A program made the translations under genes and the position numbers. A model generated the notes under the pieces. The model did not search any database and had not been told where the DNA came from. It worked only from the letters and a program-made list of their open reading frames with translations. Below are positions 1 through 5,942 of a stretch of DNA of 24,599 nucleotides, piece after piece. The stretch's first letter is position 1. The number at the start of each line of letters is the position of its first letter. Where the stretch lies: assembly GCF_050873445.1 (NCBI RefSeq), contig NZ_JBNMIU010000033.1, positions 1 through 24,599 on the forward strand, in the 5' to 3' direction. The DNA comes from Acidaminococcus sp050873445 (lineage in GTDB: Bacteria > Bacillota > Negativicutes > Acidaminococcales > Acidaminococcaceae).

Positions 1-8
1 ATATCCAT
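1..8 (-). CDS. Start of a gene running off the left edge (possible second half of the AspT-like transporter)
   Basis: Only the first codons are inside the window. On the minus strand a strong ribosome binding site, AAAGGAGG (25 down to 18), lies nine bases before an ATG at 8-6. It follows, in the same direction, a transporter gene that encodes only half of the usual AspT-type protein, so the missing half is the obvious guess. The product itself cannot be seen. An alternative ATG at 49-47 is in another frame and has no ribosome binding site. Confidence 0.35.
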
Positions 9-16
9 TCAGGATA

Positions 17-76
17 TCCTCCTTTCAAAATGAAGTGGTTGGTAGCCATCTTCATTTTACCAAAGGAGGATTTTTT
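17..76. other. Imperfect inverted repeat that contains a ribosome binding site
   Basis: Arms at 17-35 and 50-70 pair along almost their whole length; the right arm has a two-base insertion (CC at 60-61) and the loop is 14 bases. On the minus strand the AAAGGAGG at 25-18 lies in one arm and its complement in the other, so folding would hide the ribosome binding site of the next gene. On the plus strand the same hairpin is followed by six T (71-76) and could be a terminator for a gene left of the window. The sequence does not settle which. Confidence 0.5.
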
Positions 77-98
77 GGTATAGCTAAAAGCTTTCCAG

Positions 99-121
99 AA
101 CCCCACGCATAGCGTGGGGTT
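99..121. terminator. Perfect short hairpin, possible terminator
   Basis: AACCCCACGC and GCGTGGGGTT form a 10-bp perfect stem around a three-base loop, followed on the plus strand by TTTTC. It lies beyond the stronger minus-strand terminator at 139-169. It could end plus-strand transcription entering from the left or act as a second barrier. Confidence 0.45.
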
Positions 122-131
122 TTCAAACCCG

Positions 132-169
132 ACAAAAAAGTAACGAGATGGCACAACCATCTCGTTACT
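132..169 (-). terminator. Rho-independent terminator of the AspT-like gene
   Basis: A 13-bp perfect stem (139-151 with 157-169, five-base loop) is followed on the minus strand by CTTTTTTGTC. It begins about 20 bases after the TGA stop at 191-189. Confidence 0.85.
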
Positions 170-188
170 AAGGTCTAACTTTTTGGGG

Positions 189-1016
189 TCACATCATTTG
201 GGCAAAATACTTTTTCTTTTCTTCTTCTACGTCAAACCCGAAGATCTTGGGGATCACGTTGATGCCCAGGATCAGGAAAAGCACCCCGAAAGGATAGCCG
301 ATGGAGTGGCCGACACCCACACCGGCTTTGGCTTCTGTCACGAACACTTCCACATCTGCCGGCTGCAGGCTCTGGGTATTTTCCAGCGTCATGGTTGCCG
401 GGATTTCCTGCCCTTTCAGTTTAGCATCACGGGCTTTGGCGCCATTGACAATGGCCAGGATCTTCTGTTTGGTTTTGTCATTTTCGTTCTGGAAATTCTG
501 AGCCAACCGTCTGGATTCTGAATCAGAAGATTCCGTAGCAGCTGCCAGACCAGCAGAGCTGGTCAGCGCACCGGTGTACGTACCAGTGATCTGGTACGGA
601 CTCAGGTTATCCAGTGCCCGGGAAAAGCCGTAAGAAGAAACAGCCCCCACCAGCGGGATGAAAATGGCCAGGATCACGAACTGACGCCCGAATTTATTGA
701 TGGCGTATTTCATATCCTTGGCCGCCAGCAGCCCGGTGCCCACAATGAAAATCAGCAGAGCCAGATTCATCAGAGACCCATCGATGATCTTCCCCTGCAT
801 GATCTTGGTAGCGGAAGCGAAATACTTGCTGCCTTTGGCGATGGTGGCAGCATAGCGGGTCAGGAAGTAACCGATAACCAGACCCACGAACAGGGTCCCG
901 GTGATCCCGAATTTGAATTTCCGGAACTTCAGTTCTCCGAACAGGTTCCCCAATGCCATGGTCAAGAACAGCAGGACCAGCGGATTGAGGAAAAATGCGA
1001 TGACGTTAAATTGCAT
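189..1016 (-). CDS. AspT/YidE-type transporter, half-length (one membrane half only)
   Basis: This 275-residue, very hydrophobic protein matches one half of the aspartate:alanine exchanger (AspT) / YidE-YbjL duplication family. The family signature is visible as GALTSSAGLAAATE (about residues 148-161), and a glycine-rich helix reading GYPFGVLFLILGI lies near the C terminus. Family members are usually about 540 residues: two membrane halves joined by soluble TrkA_C-like domains. This protein stops just after the first half (ends FDVEEEKKKYFAQMM). The next minus-strand gene starts right after its terminators and could supply the rest. An unusual hydrophilic stretch of roughly 60 residues (about 163-225) separates the signature from the last helix. 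The start is an ATG at 1016 with GAGGGGGG upstream. Likely an anion or amino-acid exchanger of the inner membrane; the substrate is not shown by sequence. Confidence 0.75.
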   Translation of the reverse strand: MQFNVIAFFLNPLVLLFLTMALGNLFGELKFRKFKFGITGTLFVGLVIGYFLTRYAATIAKGSKYFASATKIMQGKIIDGSLMNLALLIFIVGTGLLAAKDMKYAINKFGRQFVILAIFIPLVGAVSSYGFSRALDNLSPYQITGTYTGALTSSAGLAAATESSDSESRRLAQNFQNENDKTKQKILAIVNGAKARDAKLKGQEIPATMTLENTQSLQPADVEVFVTEAKAGVGVGHSIGYPFGVLFLILGINVIPKIFGFDVEEEKKKYFAQMM

Positions 1017-1404
1017 AATGTTCCCCCCTCGATAAATAAAAAATAAAAGATGGAAATAAGAAAAAATTGGAATGGATCCATTTTTACCGAAATGACGTAA
1101 ATTTTATAATAGTTTTATAAATTATTTTAAATAACAGGAAAATTCGAAAACAGCAAGGGAAATTCTTACATTATCATCATTTTTCTTATATTTTATACTA
1201 AGTGCTCTGAATTTGCAAGGAAATATATTGTATAACGTTCGTGTTTTACAAAAACAGCAAAAAAGAAAGATATGAAAAATACTTTTTCATACCCTGTCCC
1301 TAGGCATTAGCCACAAGTCACTGGCCCATGGAAACCAACTGATGCTGACAAAAATATAAGGGCTGCGAAAAATGATTTCACAGCCCCTTTTCTATTCAAT
1401 CTTT
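1017..1404. other. AT-rich intergenic region with a promoter candidate and a palindrome
   Basis: No gene is visible here. Reading toward the AspT-like gene (minus strand), TTGCAA (1218-1213) and TAAAAT (1195-1190) are 17 bases apart and make a plausible but not unique promoter. A perfect 9-bp inverted repeat, TATGAAAAA / TTTTTCATA with a three-base loop, lies at 1271-1291. The serA terminator fills 1357-1390. The rest is A/T-rich leader of the transporter gene. Confidence 0.4.
1345..1387 (-). terminator. serA terminator
   Basis: GGGCTGTGAAA (1386-1376) pairs with TTTCGCAGCCC (1370-1360). The stem is perfect on the minus strand if one G-U pair is allowed, and TTATATTTTT follows. It starts about 17 bases after the serA stop and belongs to the TGTGA/TCACA-core hairpins repeated in this window. 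Confidence 0.8.
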
Positions 1405-2994
1405 TTATAAAGTTACAAAATCGGCGCTCAGGATCCCGTCCAGTCCTTCGACCATCTTCAGGGTTGCCTTTTCCACCGGACTGTCCACGGTCATGATCAT
1501 CATGGCGCTGCCGGTCCTGGCGTTCCGGGCTACCTGCATAGTGGCGATGTTCACATGGGCGGCCCCCAGCAGGGTCCCGATCTGGCCGATCATACCCGGC
1601 TTGTCATCGTTCTTGGCCAGGATCATGTAATGTTCCGGCACCAGATCATACTGATAACCCTGCACTTCCGTGATATGGGCCGTTTCATCCGGAGCCACGG
1701 TACCCGCTGCCGTAAATACCTTTTCACCGCTGTACACCTTGATGCTGACCCGGTTCAGCCGGCCTTCCCCGTTCATCTTGCCTTCTACGACAGCCACACC
1801 CCGGGTTTCAGCAGCCAGTTCAGCATTGACCATGTTCACCCGTTCCTTCAGGATGGGATCGAACAGGCCCTTCAGGATGCTCCGGGTGATCAGCGTGGTC
1901 TCCAGCTGGGCAGCAGGCCCTTCATACAGCACTTCCACCTTGTCCACCGGATCTTTTTCCAGCTGGTAGTACAGCTTGCCCAGGCATTCACCCAGCTGCA
2001 GATACCCCATCATGCCCTCCAGTTCCTGGGGATGCAGAGCCGGCAGGTTGACTGCATTGGGCACCATCTGGCCTTTCAGCACGTTCACCACTTCCTGGGC
2101 GATGGAGATGCCCACCTTGTCCTGGGCTTCAGCCGTATCGGCACCCAGATGCGGGGTCAGTGTGCACTGATCCATACCGATCAGCGGAGAAATGGGTTTG
2201 GGTTCGTCCACCAGCACGTCCAGACCGATGCTGGCCACCTGGCCTTCCTGGATGGCTTCCGCCACAGCCTGCTCATTGTACAGGCCGCCCCGTGCGCAGT
2301 TCACCAGCCGTACGCCCTTCTTGCATTTCTTCAATTCTTCTTTGCCGATCATGTTGATGGTTTCTTCCGTCTTCGGCGTATGGATGGTGATTACATCGGA
2401 TTTGGCCAGCAGTTCATCCAAGGTTTCGCATTTTTCAACCCCCAGCCGTTTGAACCGGGCATCGGGGATGTACGGATCGTAGGCGATGACTTTCATTTCA
2501 AAGGCCTGCATCCGTTTGGTCACCAGGGCGCCGATCCGGCCCAGACCGATGATGCCCAGGGTTTTATGGTACAGTTCCACGCCCTTCAGATTCTTCCGGT
2601 CCCATACCCGGCTTTCAATCATTTTCTGGGCCCGTACCGTATTCCGGCAGGAAGCCAGCATCAGGCCAATGGTATGTTCCGCGGCGGAAATCACATTGGC
2701 TTCCGGCGTGTTCACCACGATGATGCCCCGCTTGGTGGCTCCATCGATATCGATGTTGTCCACACCGTTGCCAGCACGGCCCACCACTTTCAGGTTCCTG
2801 GCAGCCTGATAGAATTCTTCGTTGATCTTCGTCACACTGCGGACGATGATCGCATCATAGTCTCCCACGATTTTTAATAATTCTTCCCGCGGGATATCGA
2901 ATTTTACAGTAACTTCCAAATCCGGCTGGGCTTTCAGCATTTCCACGCCCTTATCCGAAATCCGTTCCACCACGATGACTTTTTTCTTGTCCAT
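1405..2994 (-). CDS. serA: D-3-phosphoglycerate dehydrogenase (serine biosynthesis)
   Basis: Oxidises 3-phosphoglycerate to 3-phosphohydroxypyruvate with NAD+, the first step of serine synthesis in the cytoplasm. The 529 residues fit the long SerA type: substrate/NAD domains (1 to about 310), an intervening regulatory domain, and a C-terminal ACT domain (about 455-529) for serine feedback. Visible motifs are the NAD loop GLGRIG (150-155) and the catalytic residues Arg235 (in NCARGG), Glu264 (in DVLVDEP) and His282 (in TPHLGA). The start is an ATG at 2994 with AAGGAG upstream. The gene is monocistronic: a serine-type T-box leader precedes it and a hairpin terminator follows. Expression is therefore expected to rise when uncharged tRNA-Ser accumulates, with ACT-mediated control of the enzyme as a second layer. 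Confidence 0.96.
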   Translation of the reverse strand: MDKKKVIVVERISDKGVEMLKAQPDLEVTVKFDIPREELLKIVGDYDAIIVRSVTKINEEFYQAARNLKVVGRAGNGVDNIDIDGATKRGIIVVNTPEANVISAAEHTIGLMLASCRNTVRAQKMIESRVWDRKNLKGVELYHKTLGIIGLGRIGALVTKRMQAFEMKVIAYDPYIPDARFKRLGVEKCETLDELLAKSDVITIHTPKTEETINMIGKEELKKCKKGVRLVNCARGGLYNEQAVAEAIQEGQVASIGLDVLVDEPKPISPLIGMDQCTLTPHLGADTAEAQDKVGISIAQEVVNVLKGQMVPNAVNLPALHPQELEGMMGYLQLGECLGKLYYQLEKDPVDKVEVLYEGPAAQLETTLITRSILKGLFDPILKERVNMVNAELAAETRGVAVVEGKMNGEGRLNRVSIKVYSGEKVFTAAGTVAPDETAHITEVQGYQYDLVPEHYMILAKNDDKPGMIGQIGTLLGAAHVNIATMQVARNARTGSAMMIMTVDSPVEKATLKMVEGLDGILSADFVTL

Positions 2995-3027
2995 AGTTTT
3001 TTTCTCCTTACTTCCCCCAAAAGGGTA

Positions 3028-3275
3028 AAATAAAAACTCCCGTGCCTGACCCCCTAAACGGGTATGTCAAGGACGGGAGAACCTCTCACGTGGTGCCACC
3101 TTATTTCGCTGCAAAGCAGCCTCATTTCCAGGATAACGGCTTGGCCGGATGGGTTGCGACCCCCACCATCTCAGGAGTGGATTCCACAGGATCTTCCGCT
3201 GCTTCGCACCGCCAGCAGCTCTCTGCAATAGGCAAGGCCCTGTGTACTTGGTTCCTTCATAGATACTTTTTGCAA
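3028..3275 (-). promoter_or_regulatory. T-box leader of serA with serine specifier UCC
   Basis: Read on the minus strand, this leader has a stem I with an AGAGAG element and an apical GGTGCGAAGC, then the specifier loop context GAA-UCC-A (UCC at 3181-3179). The T-box sequence AAGGTGGCACCACG (3102-3089) follows, and finally a terminator in which CTCCCGT (3079-3073) pairs with ACGGGAG (3043-3037) ahead of TTTTTATTTT. These are the standard parts of a transcription-attenuating T-box. UCC is a serine codon, matching the serA gene 34 bases beyond. The 5' limit is approximate because I cannot fix the transcription start. Confidence 0.93.
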
Positions 3276-3313
3276 TATATCAATTTAGGCAGTTCAAGCA
3301 CTTGCTTACAAGT

Positions 3314-4297
3314 TTAGCCATTGTCAGCCGTATTGTCAAGGGCCTTCGTAAATTTTTCTGCCCGGTCCAGGTGTTTCTTCAAGATCCTTGTACGGTCTCC
3401 AACGGACTCCATGGCCGACTGGGCTTCCGCCAGCTTCTTTTCCGCCCGCTCCACTGCCGTTTCGAAGGCCCCCAGATCCGTATTGATCTGGGCCACCAGC
3501 CGCCATACCTGGCTGGTCTGCTTCTGCACCACCAGAGTACGGAATCCCATCTGCAGGCTGTTCACCACCGCCGCCAGCGTGGTTGGCCCCACCAGGGTCA
3601 CCCGGTATTTCCGCTGGAGTTCACTCATGAGTCCGGGGCGGGACACGGCTTCTGTAAAAAGGCCCTCCAATGGCAGATACAGCAGTCCAAAGTCGGTGGA
3701 ATAGGGCGGTGCGATGTATTTATCCCGGATATCTTTTGCCTCACTCTTGAGACGGATTTCCAGCTGCTTCAGGGCCAGGGTTTCGGCATCCCTGTCCCCG
3801 TCATCCCGTGCCTGCACCAGACGCTGATAATCCTCCAGGGGGAACTTGGCATCGATGGGCAGCCACACCGGTGCATCCCCGGTCCGGCCCGGCAGCCGGA
3901 TGGCAAATTCCACCCGTTCCTGGCTGCGGGGCCGGATGGCCACATTGGTTCCATACTGTTCAGGAGCCATCATGTCTCCCAGCAGGTTTCCCAACTGCAT
4001 TTCACCCCAGATGCCCCGGTTCTTTACGTTGGTCAGCACTTTTTTCAGGTCGCCCACCCCCTGGGCCAGGGACTGCATGGACCCCAGGGACCGGTTGACC
4101 ATGGCCAGCCGGTCGCTGACCACACTCATGGACAGGGTTACCTTCTGATCCAGACTGTCCCGCAGCCGGTCCGCGTCTTCCCGGGCCTGCTGATTCTGCA
4201 ATTCCTCCCGTTCTCCCAAAGCCTTCTGGAGCTGATACAGCATGATGATCAAAAAAATCAGGGCGCAGAGCACTGCTCCCAATAAAACAGTTTCCAT
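3314..4297 (-). CDS. rmuC: RmuC-family protein (DNA recombination/rearrangement limiting)
   Basis: This 327-residue member of the RmuC family is thought to act on DNA and limit inversions at short inverted repeats; its biochemical activity is poorly defined. One membrane helix (residues 3-22) is followed by a charged coiled coil (about 23-75) and then the RmuC core with GIWGEMQL (95-102) and PIDAKFPLEDY (137-147). It is shorter than E. coli RmuC (about 475), mainly because the coiled coil is short. The ATG at 4297 is preferred: AAAGGCGG precedes it by eight bases, and the longer reading from a TTG at 4318 would place that ribosome binding site inside the gene. It is divergent from a TetR gene. 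The stop lies just upstream of the serA leader. Confidence 0.88.
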   Translation of the reverse strand: METVLLGAVLCALIFLIIMLYQLQKALGEREELQNQQAREDADRLRDSLDQKVTLSMSVVSDRLAMVNRSLGSMQSLAQGVGDLKKVLTNVKNRGIWGEMQLGNLLGDMMAPEQYGTNVAIRPRSQERVEFAIRLPGRTGDAPVWLPIDAKFPLEDYQRLVQARDDGDRDAETLALKQLEIRLKSEAKDIRDKYIAPPYSTDFGLLYLPLEGLFTEAVSRPGLMSELQRKYRVTLVGPTTLAAVVNSLQMGFRTLVVQKQTSQVWRLVAQINTDLGAFETAVERAEKKLAEAQSAMESVGDRTRILKKHLDRAEKFTKALDNTADNG

Positions 4298-4329
4298 ATA
4301 CGATTCCGCCTTTCCCAAACTCTGGTTCC

Positions 4330-4335
4330 ATTATA
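4330..4335 (-). promoter_or_regulatory. -10 box of the rmuC promoter
   Basis: A perfect TATAAT reads toward rmuC, 32 bases before its ATG. The -35 at 17 bases (GTGCAA) is weak. Confidence 0.5.
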
Positions 4336-4406
4336 ACAAAAGAAAAGCGAACTTGCACGAACAAATGTTCCTTATTTCGTCTCTTTCGGTTCCGGGATTT
4401 TTGCGC

Positions 4407-4438
4407 TATAATAAAATTAATCGCATAAGTAATTAATT
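4407..4438 (+). promoter_or_regulatory. TetR gene promoter and operator-like inverted repeat
   Basis: TATAAT at 4407-4412 is followed by the inverted repeat AATTAAT (4415-4421) / ATTAATT (4432-4438) with a 10-base spacer, around the expected transcription start. TetR-family genes commonly bind such repeats to repress themselves, so this is a candidate autoregulatory operator. The -35 (TTTCGG at 17 bases) is poor. Confidence 0.45.
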
Positions 4439-4456
4439 GAGGAGGAAGGGTTCGCC

Positions 4457-5065
4457 ATGCACAGACGGAACTCAGAAGAAACCATGCAGCGGCTGCTGGA
4501 CGCCGGCGCCGAACTGTTCGATCAAAAAGGCTACCACAACGTGTCCATTAAGGAGATCGGCCGGCTGGCCGGCTGCAACAGCGCCCTGATTGCCTACCAC
4601 TACGGCAGCAAACAGGCCCTGTACCAGGCCATCATCGAAAGCCAGCTGCAGGCTCTCCAGCAGCTGCAGGTACGTCTGGATAAAGAAGGACTCCCGCCCC
4701 TGGAACGACTGAAAGAATACCTCCACACCATCCTGAAGAGCCAGCTGGATCCCAGGCGTCACATGGTCATCCTGTATCAGGAACTGATCACCCATTCGGG
4801 ACTTCTTACCTCCGATTCCTGGAGCCGGCTGGCCCGGATGGGAGATTATGTGCAGACCCTGCTGATCCGGGCCGTGGCAGAAGGCGAACTGAAAGCCCCC
4901 CAGGAAAAAGACGATTACAGCTATGTGACCTTCATCCTGACCGCCGTCACCGAAATGCTGTTCCTGGTAAAAGACCGGCCCCTGCTGTCCAACCCTGAAG
5001 GCCATCCCAGCGATGTGATGCTGGAAAAGCTCATCAATTATGTTTTCCGGCCATTGATGCCGTAA
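4457..5065 (+). CDS. TetR/AcrR-family transcriptional regulator
   Basis: 202 residues, normal for the family. The N-terminal DNA-binding domain (about 8-55) shows the usual helix-turn-helix pattern VSIKEIGRLAGCNSALIAYH, followed by FYG-like HYGSKQALY. The rest is an all-helical ligand domain resembling the CerR/YbiH (TetR_C) type. GAGGAGG lies nine bases before the ATG. It is divergent from rmuC across a 159-base gap holding both promoters and an inverted repeat. The ligand and targets cannot be read from the sequence; self-regulation is likely. Confidence 0.9.
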   Translation: MHRRNSEETMQRLLDAGAELFDQKGYHNVSIKEIGRLAGCNSALIAYHYGSKQALYQAIIESQLQALQQLQVRLDKEGLPPLERLKEYLHTILKSQLDPRRHMVILYQELITHSGLLTSDSWSRLARMGDYVQTLLIRAVAEGELKAPQEKDDYSYVTFILTAVTEMLFLVKDRPLLSNPEGHPSDVMLEKLINYVFRPLMP

Positions 5066-5219
5066 AAAAGAGCGCCGTGGATTCGCTGGGTATTCGTAAA
5101 ACAGTTTTCGAGAAATGACACGGCAACTGCCGGTCAGAACTGGTTACGGGTACCCGGCTAGGCCGAGGAAGCATCAAGTCCCATGTCCGCACCGCAAAGG
5201 TGTTGGCATGGGGCTTTTT
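5066..5219 (+). ncRNA. Structured stretch ending in a terminator; candidate small RNA or 3' UTR
   Basis: No coding potential is apparent between the TetR stop and the next promoter, yet the segment is rich in pairings: GCCGTG with CACGGC (about 5072 with 5117), GCCGG with CCGGC (about 5128-5158), a GGGTACCC palindrome, and a strong terminator hairpin AAGTCCCATG / CATGGGGCTT (5176-5185 with 5207-5216) followed by TTTTT. I compared it by eye with 6S RNA, SRP RNA, tmRNA and common riboswitches and recognised none. It may simply be the 3' UTR and terminator of the TetR gene. Confidence 0.35.
5176..5219 (+). terminator. Rho-independent terminator
   Basis: A 10-bp outer stem, AAGTCCCATG with CATGGGGCTT (one G-U), has a further inner pairing GCACC/GGTGT and ends in TTTTT. 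It terminates transcription from the TetR side. Confidence 0.85.
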
Positions 5220-5230
5220 GCATATCGAAG

Positions 5231-5260
5231 TGTTCTTTCATTGGAGAGTATGGTATACTC
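5231..5260 (+). promoter_or_regulatory. Promoter with overlapping palindrome upstream of the TIGR04076 gene
   Basis: TATACT (5254-5259) is a good -10 box. It is embedded in the perfect inverted repeat GAGTAT-GGT-ATACTC (5246-5260), an arrangement expected for a repressor operator. No convincing -35 is present (TGTTCT at 17 bases). Confidence 0.5.
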
Positions 5261-5295
5261 GGCTTAATAAATCGAAATTTGCGGAGGTAAAAACA

Positions 5296-5688
5296 ATGAA
5301 ACATAAAGTGAAAGTGACAGTGTTAGACAAAAAATTGTATCCAGAATTGCAGCAGCAATATTGTGTAGACCCTGTTTCCGGTGCCTGCCCTTGTTATAAT
5401 GTAGGTGATGAGTTTGTATTCTATCGGGACGATAAGCGGGATGACTTCTGGCACATGGGCCTGAACACACTGGTTAAGACTGATGGTGATGCAGATGCTG
5501 TTGCCGGTGGGCCAAAAATGCCGTTTTGTTCCGAAGCATGGGATGCGATTTCACGGTACATTTATACAGGCTTGCAGGGTGGCTCTATCATGAAAGACTG
5601 GATGAAGAACGAAAATGAAATGATTACCTGCTGTTCTGATGGTACACGCCCGGTAATCTTCAAAATTGAGAGAATTGATTACGAATAA
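5296..5688 (+). CDS. TIGR04076-family small Cys-containing protein, function unknown
   Basis: 130 residues. The pattern MKHKVKVTVL, then a Cys-Pro-Cys stretch (GACPCYNVGDEFVF), PFCSEAWDAISRYIYT, and a closing CSDGTRPVIFKIE is that of the TIGR04076 family, found in many anaerobic Firmicutes and of unknown role. Paired cysteines (ACPC, TCC) might bind metal or a cofactor. No signal peptide or membrane segment is visible. The ATG at 5296 follows GCGGAGG by eight bases; the in-frame upstream extension contains the promoter and is not coding. It is transcribed alone from the palindrome-containing promoter and is convergent with the ThrE-type gene. Confidence 0.8.
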   Translation: MKHKVKVTVLDKKLYPELQQQYCVDPVSGACPCYNVGDEFVFYRDDKRDDFWHMGLNTLVKTDGDADAVAGGPKMPFCSEAWDAISRYIYTGLQGGSIMKDWMKNENEMITCCSDGTRPVIFKIERIDYE

Positions 5689-5834
5689 GGCATCGACAAA
5701 TTCCAGTTTGCCGTACTCGTTCCCAGCAGGGTTTGGGGCAGGCACGCCCCAACAAGAAGCTGTCCCAAGGGGGCAAGAATTTTCAAGAATTGAAAATTTG
5801 TGGCCACGGGACGATTCTTGCTCTTCCGAACAAA
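5689..5834. other. Structured non-coding gap between convergent genes
   Basis: The gap holds several nested inverted repeats: TTGGGGC / GCCCCAA (about 5731-5750), AATTTTC / GAAAATT (about 5779-5799), GTCCC / GGGAC, and GCAAGAAT / ATTCTTGC spanning the last. The density of pairings suggests a folded RNA or a dispersed intergenic repeat rather than plain spacer. A minus-strand reading frame crosses it without a ribosome binding site and is not credible as a gene. Confidence 0.35.
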
Positions 5835-5884
5835 AGAAAAACCAGAACTGCACAGCTGATTCAGCCAACGGTTCTGGTTTTCTT
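5835..5884. terminator. Bidirectional terminator between the TIGR04076 gene and the ThrE-type gene
   Basis: AAAACCAGAAC (5838-5848) and GTTCTGGTTTT (5871-5881) form an 11-bp perfect stem. It is flanked by A-rich sequence on the left and T-rich sequence on the right, so it works in both directions for these convergent genes. Confidence 0.85.
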
Positions 5885-5942
5885 GTTATCAGGTCAAAAT
5901 ACTGTTTTATAAAGCTCCAGCCTTTTTCCACAGCGCTCTTTT

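Noticed and set aside
17..169. Three successive hairpins suggesting a CRISPR array or repeat cluster
   Set aside because: The three stems differ in sequence, and there are no regularly spaced direct repeats.
5066..5219. 6S RNA, SRP RNA or a known riboswitch
   Set aside because: None of the conserved cores (SRP GGAAG/AGCA loop, long 6S central bubble, cobalamin, glycine or SAM motifs) could be found convincingly.
5551..5931. A 126-codon minus-strand frame across the gap after the TIGR04076 gene
   Set aside because: It runs through the bidirectional terminator and the 3' end of a real gene and has no ribosome binding site; the underlying inverted repeats explain the sequence better.
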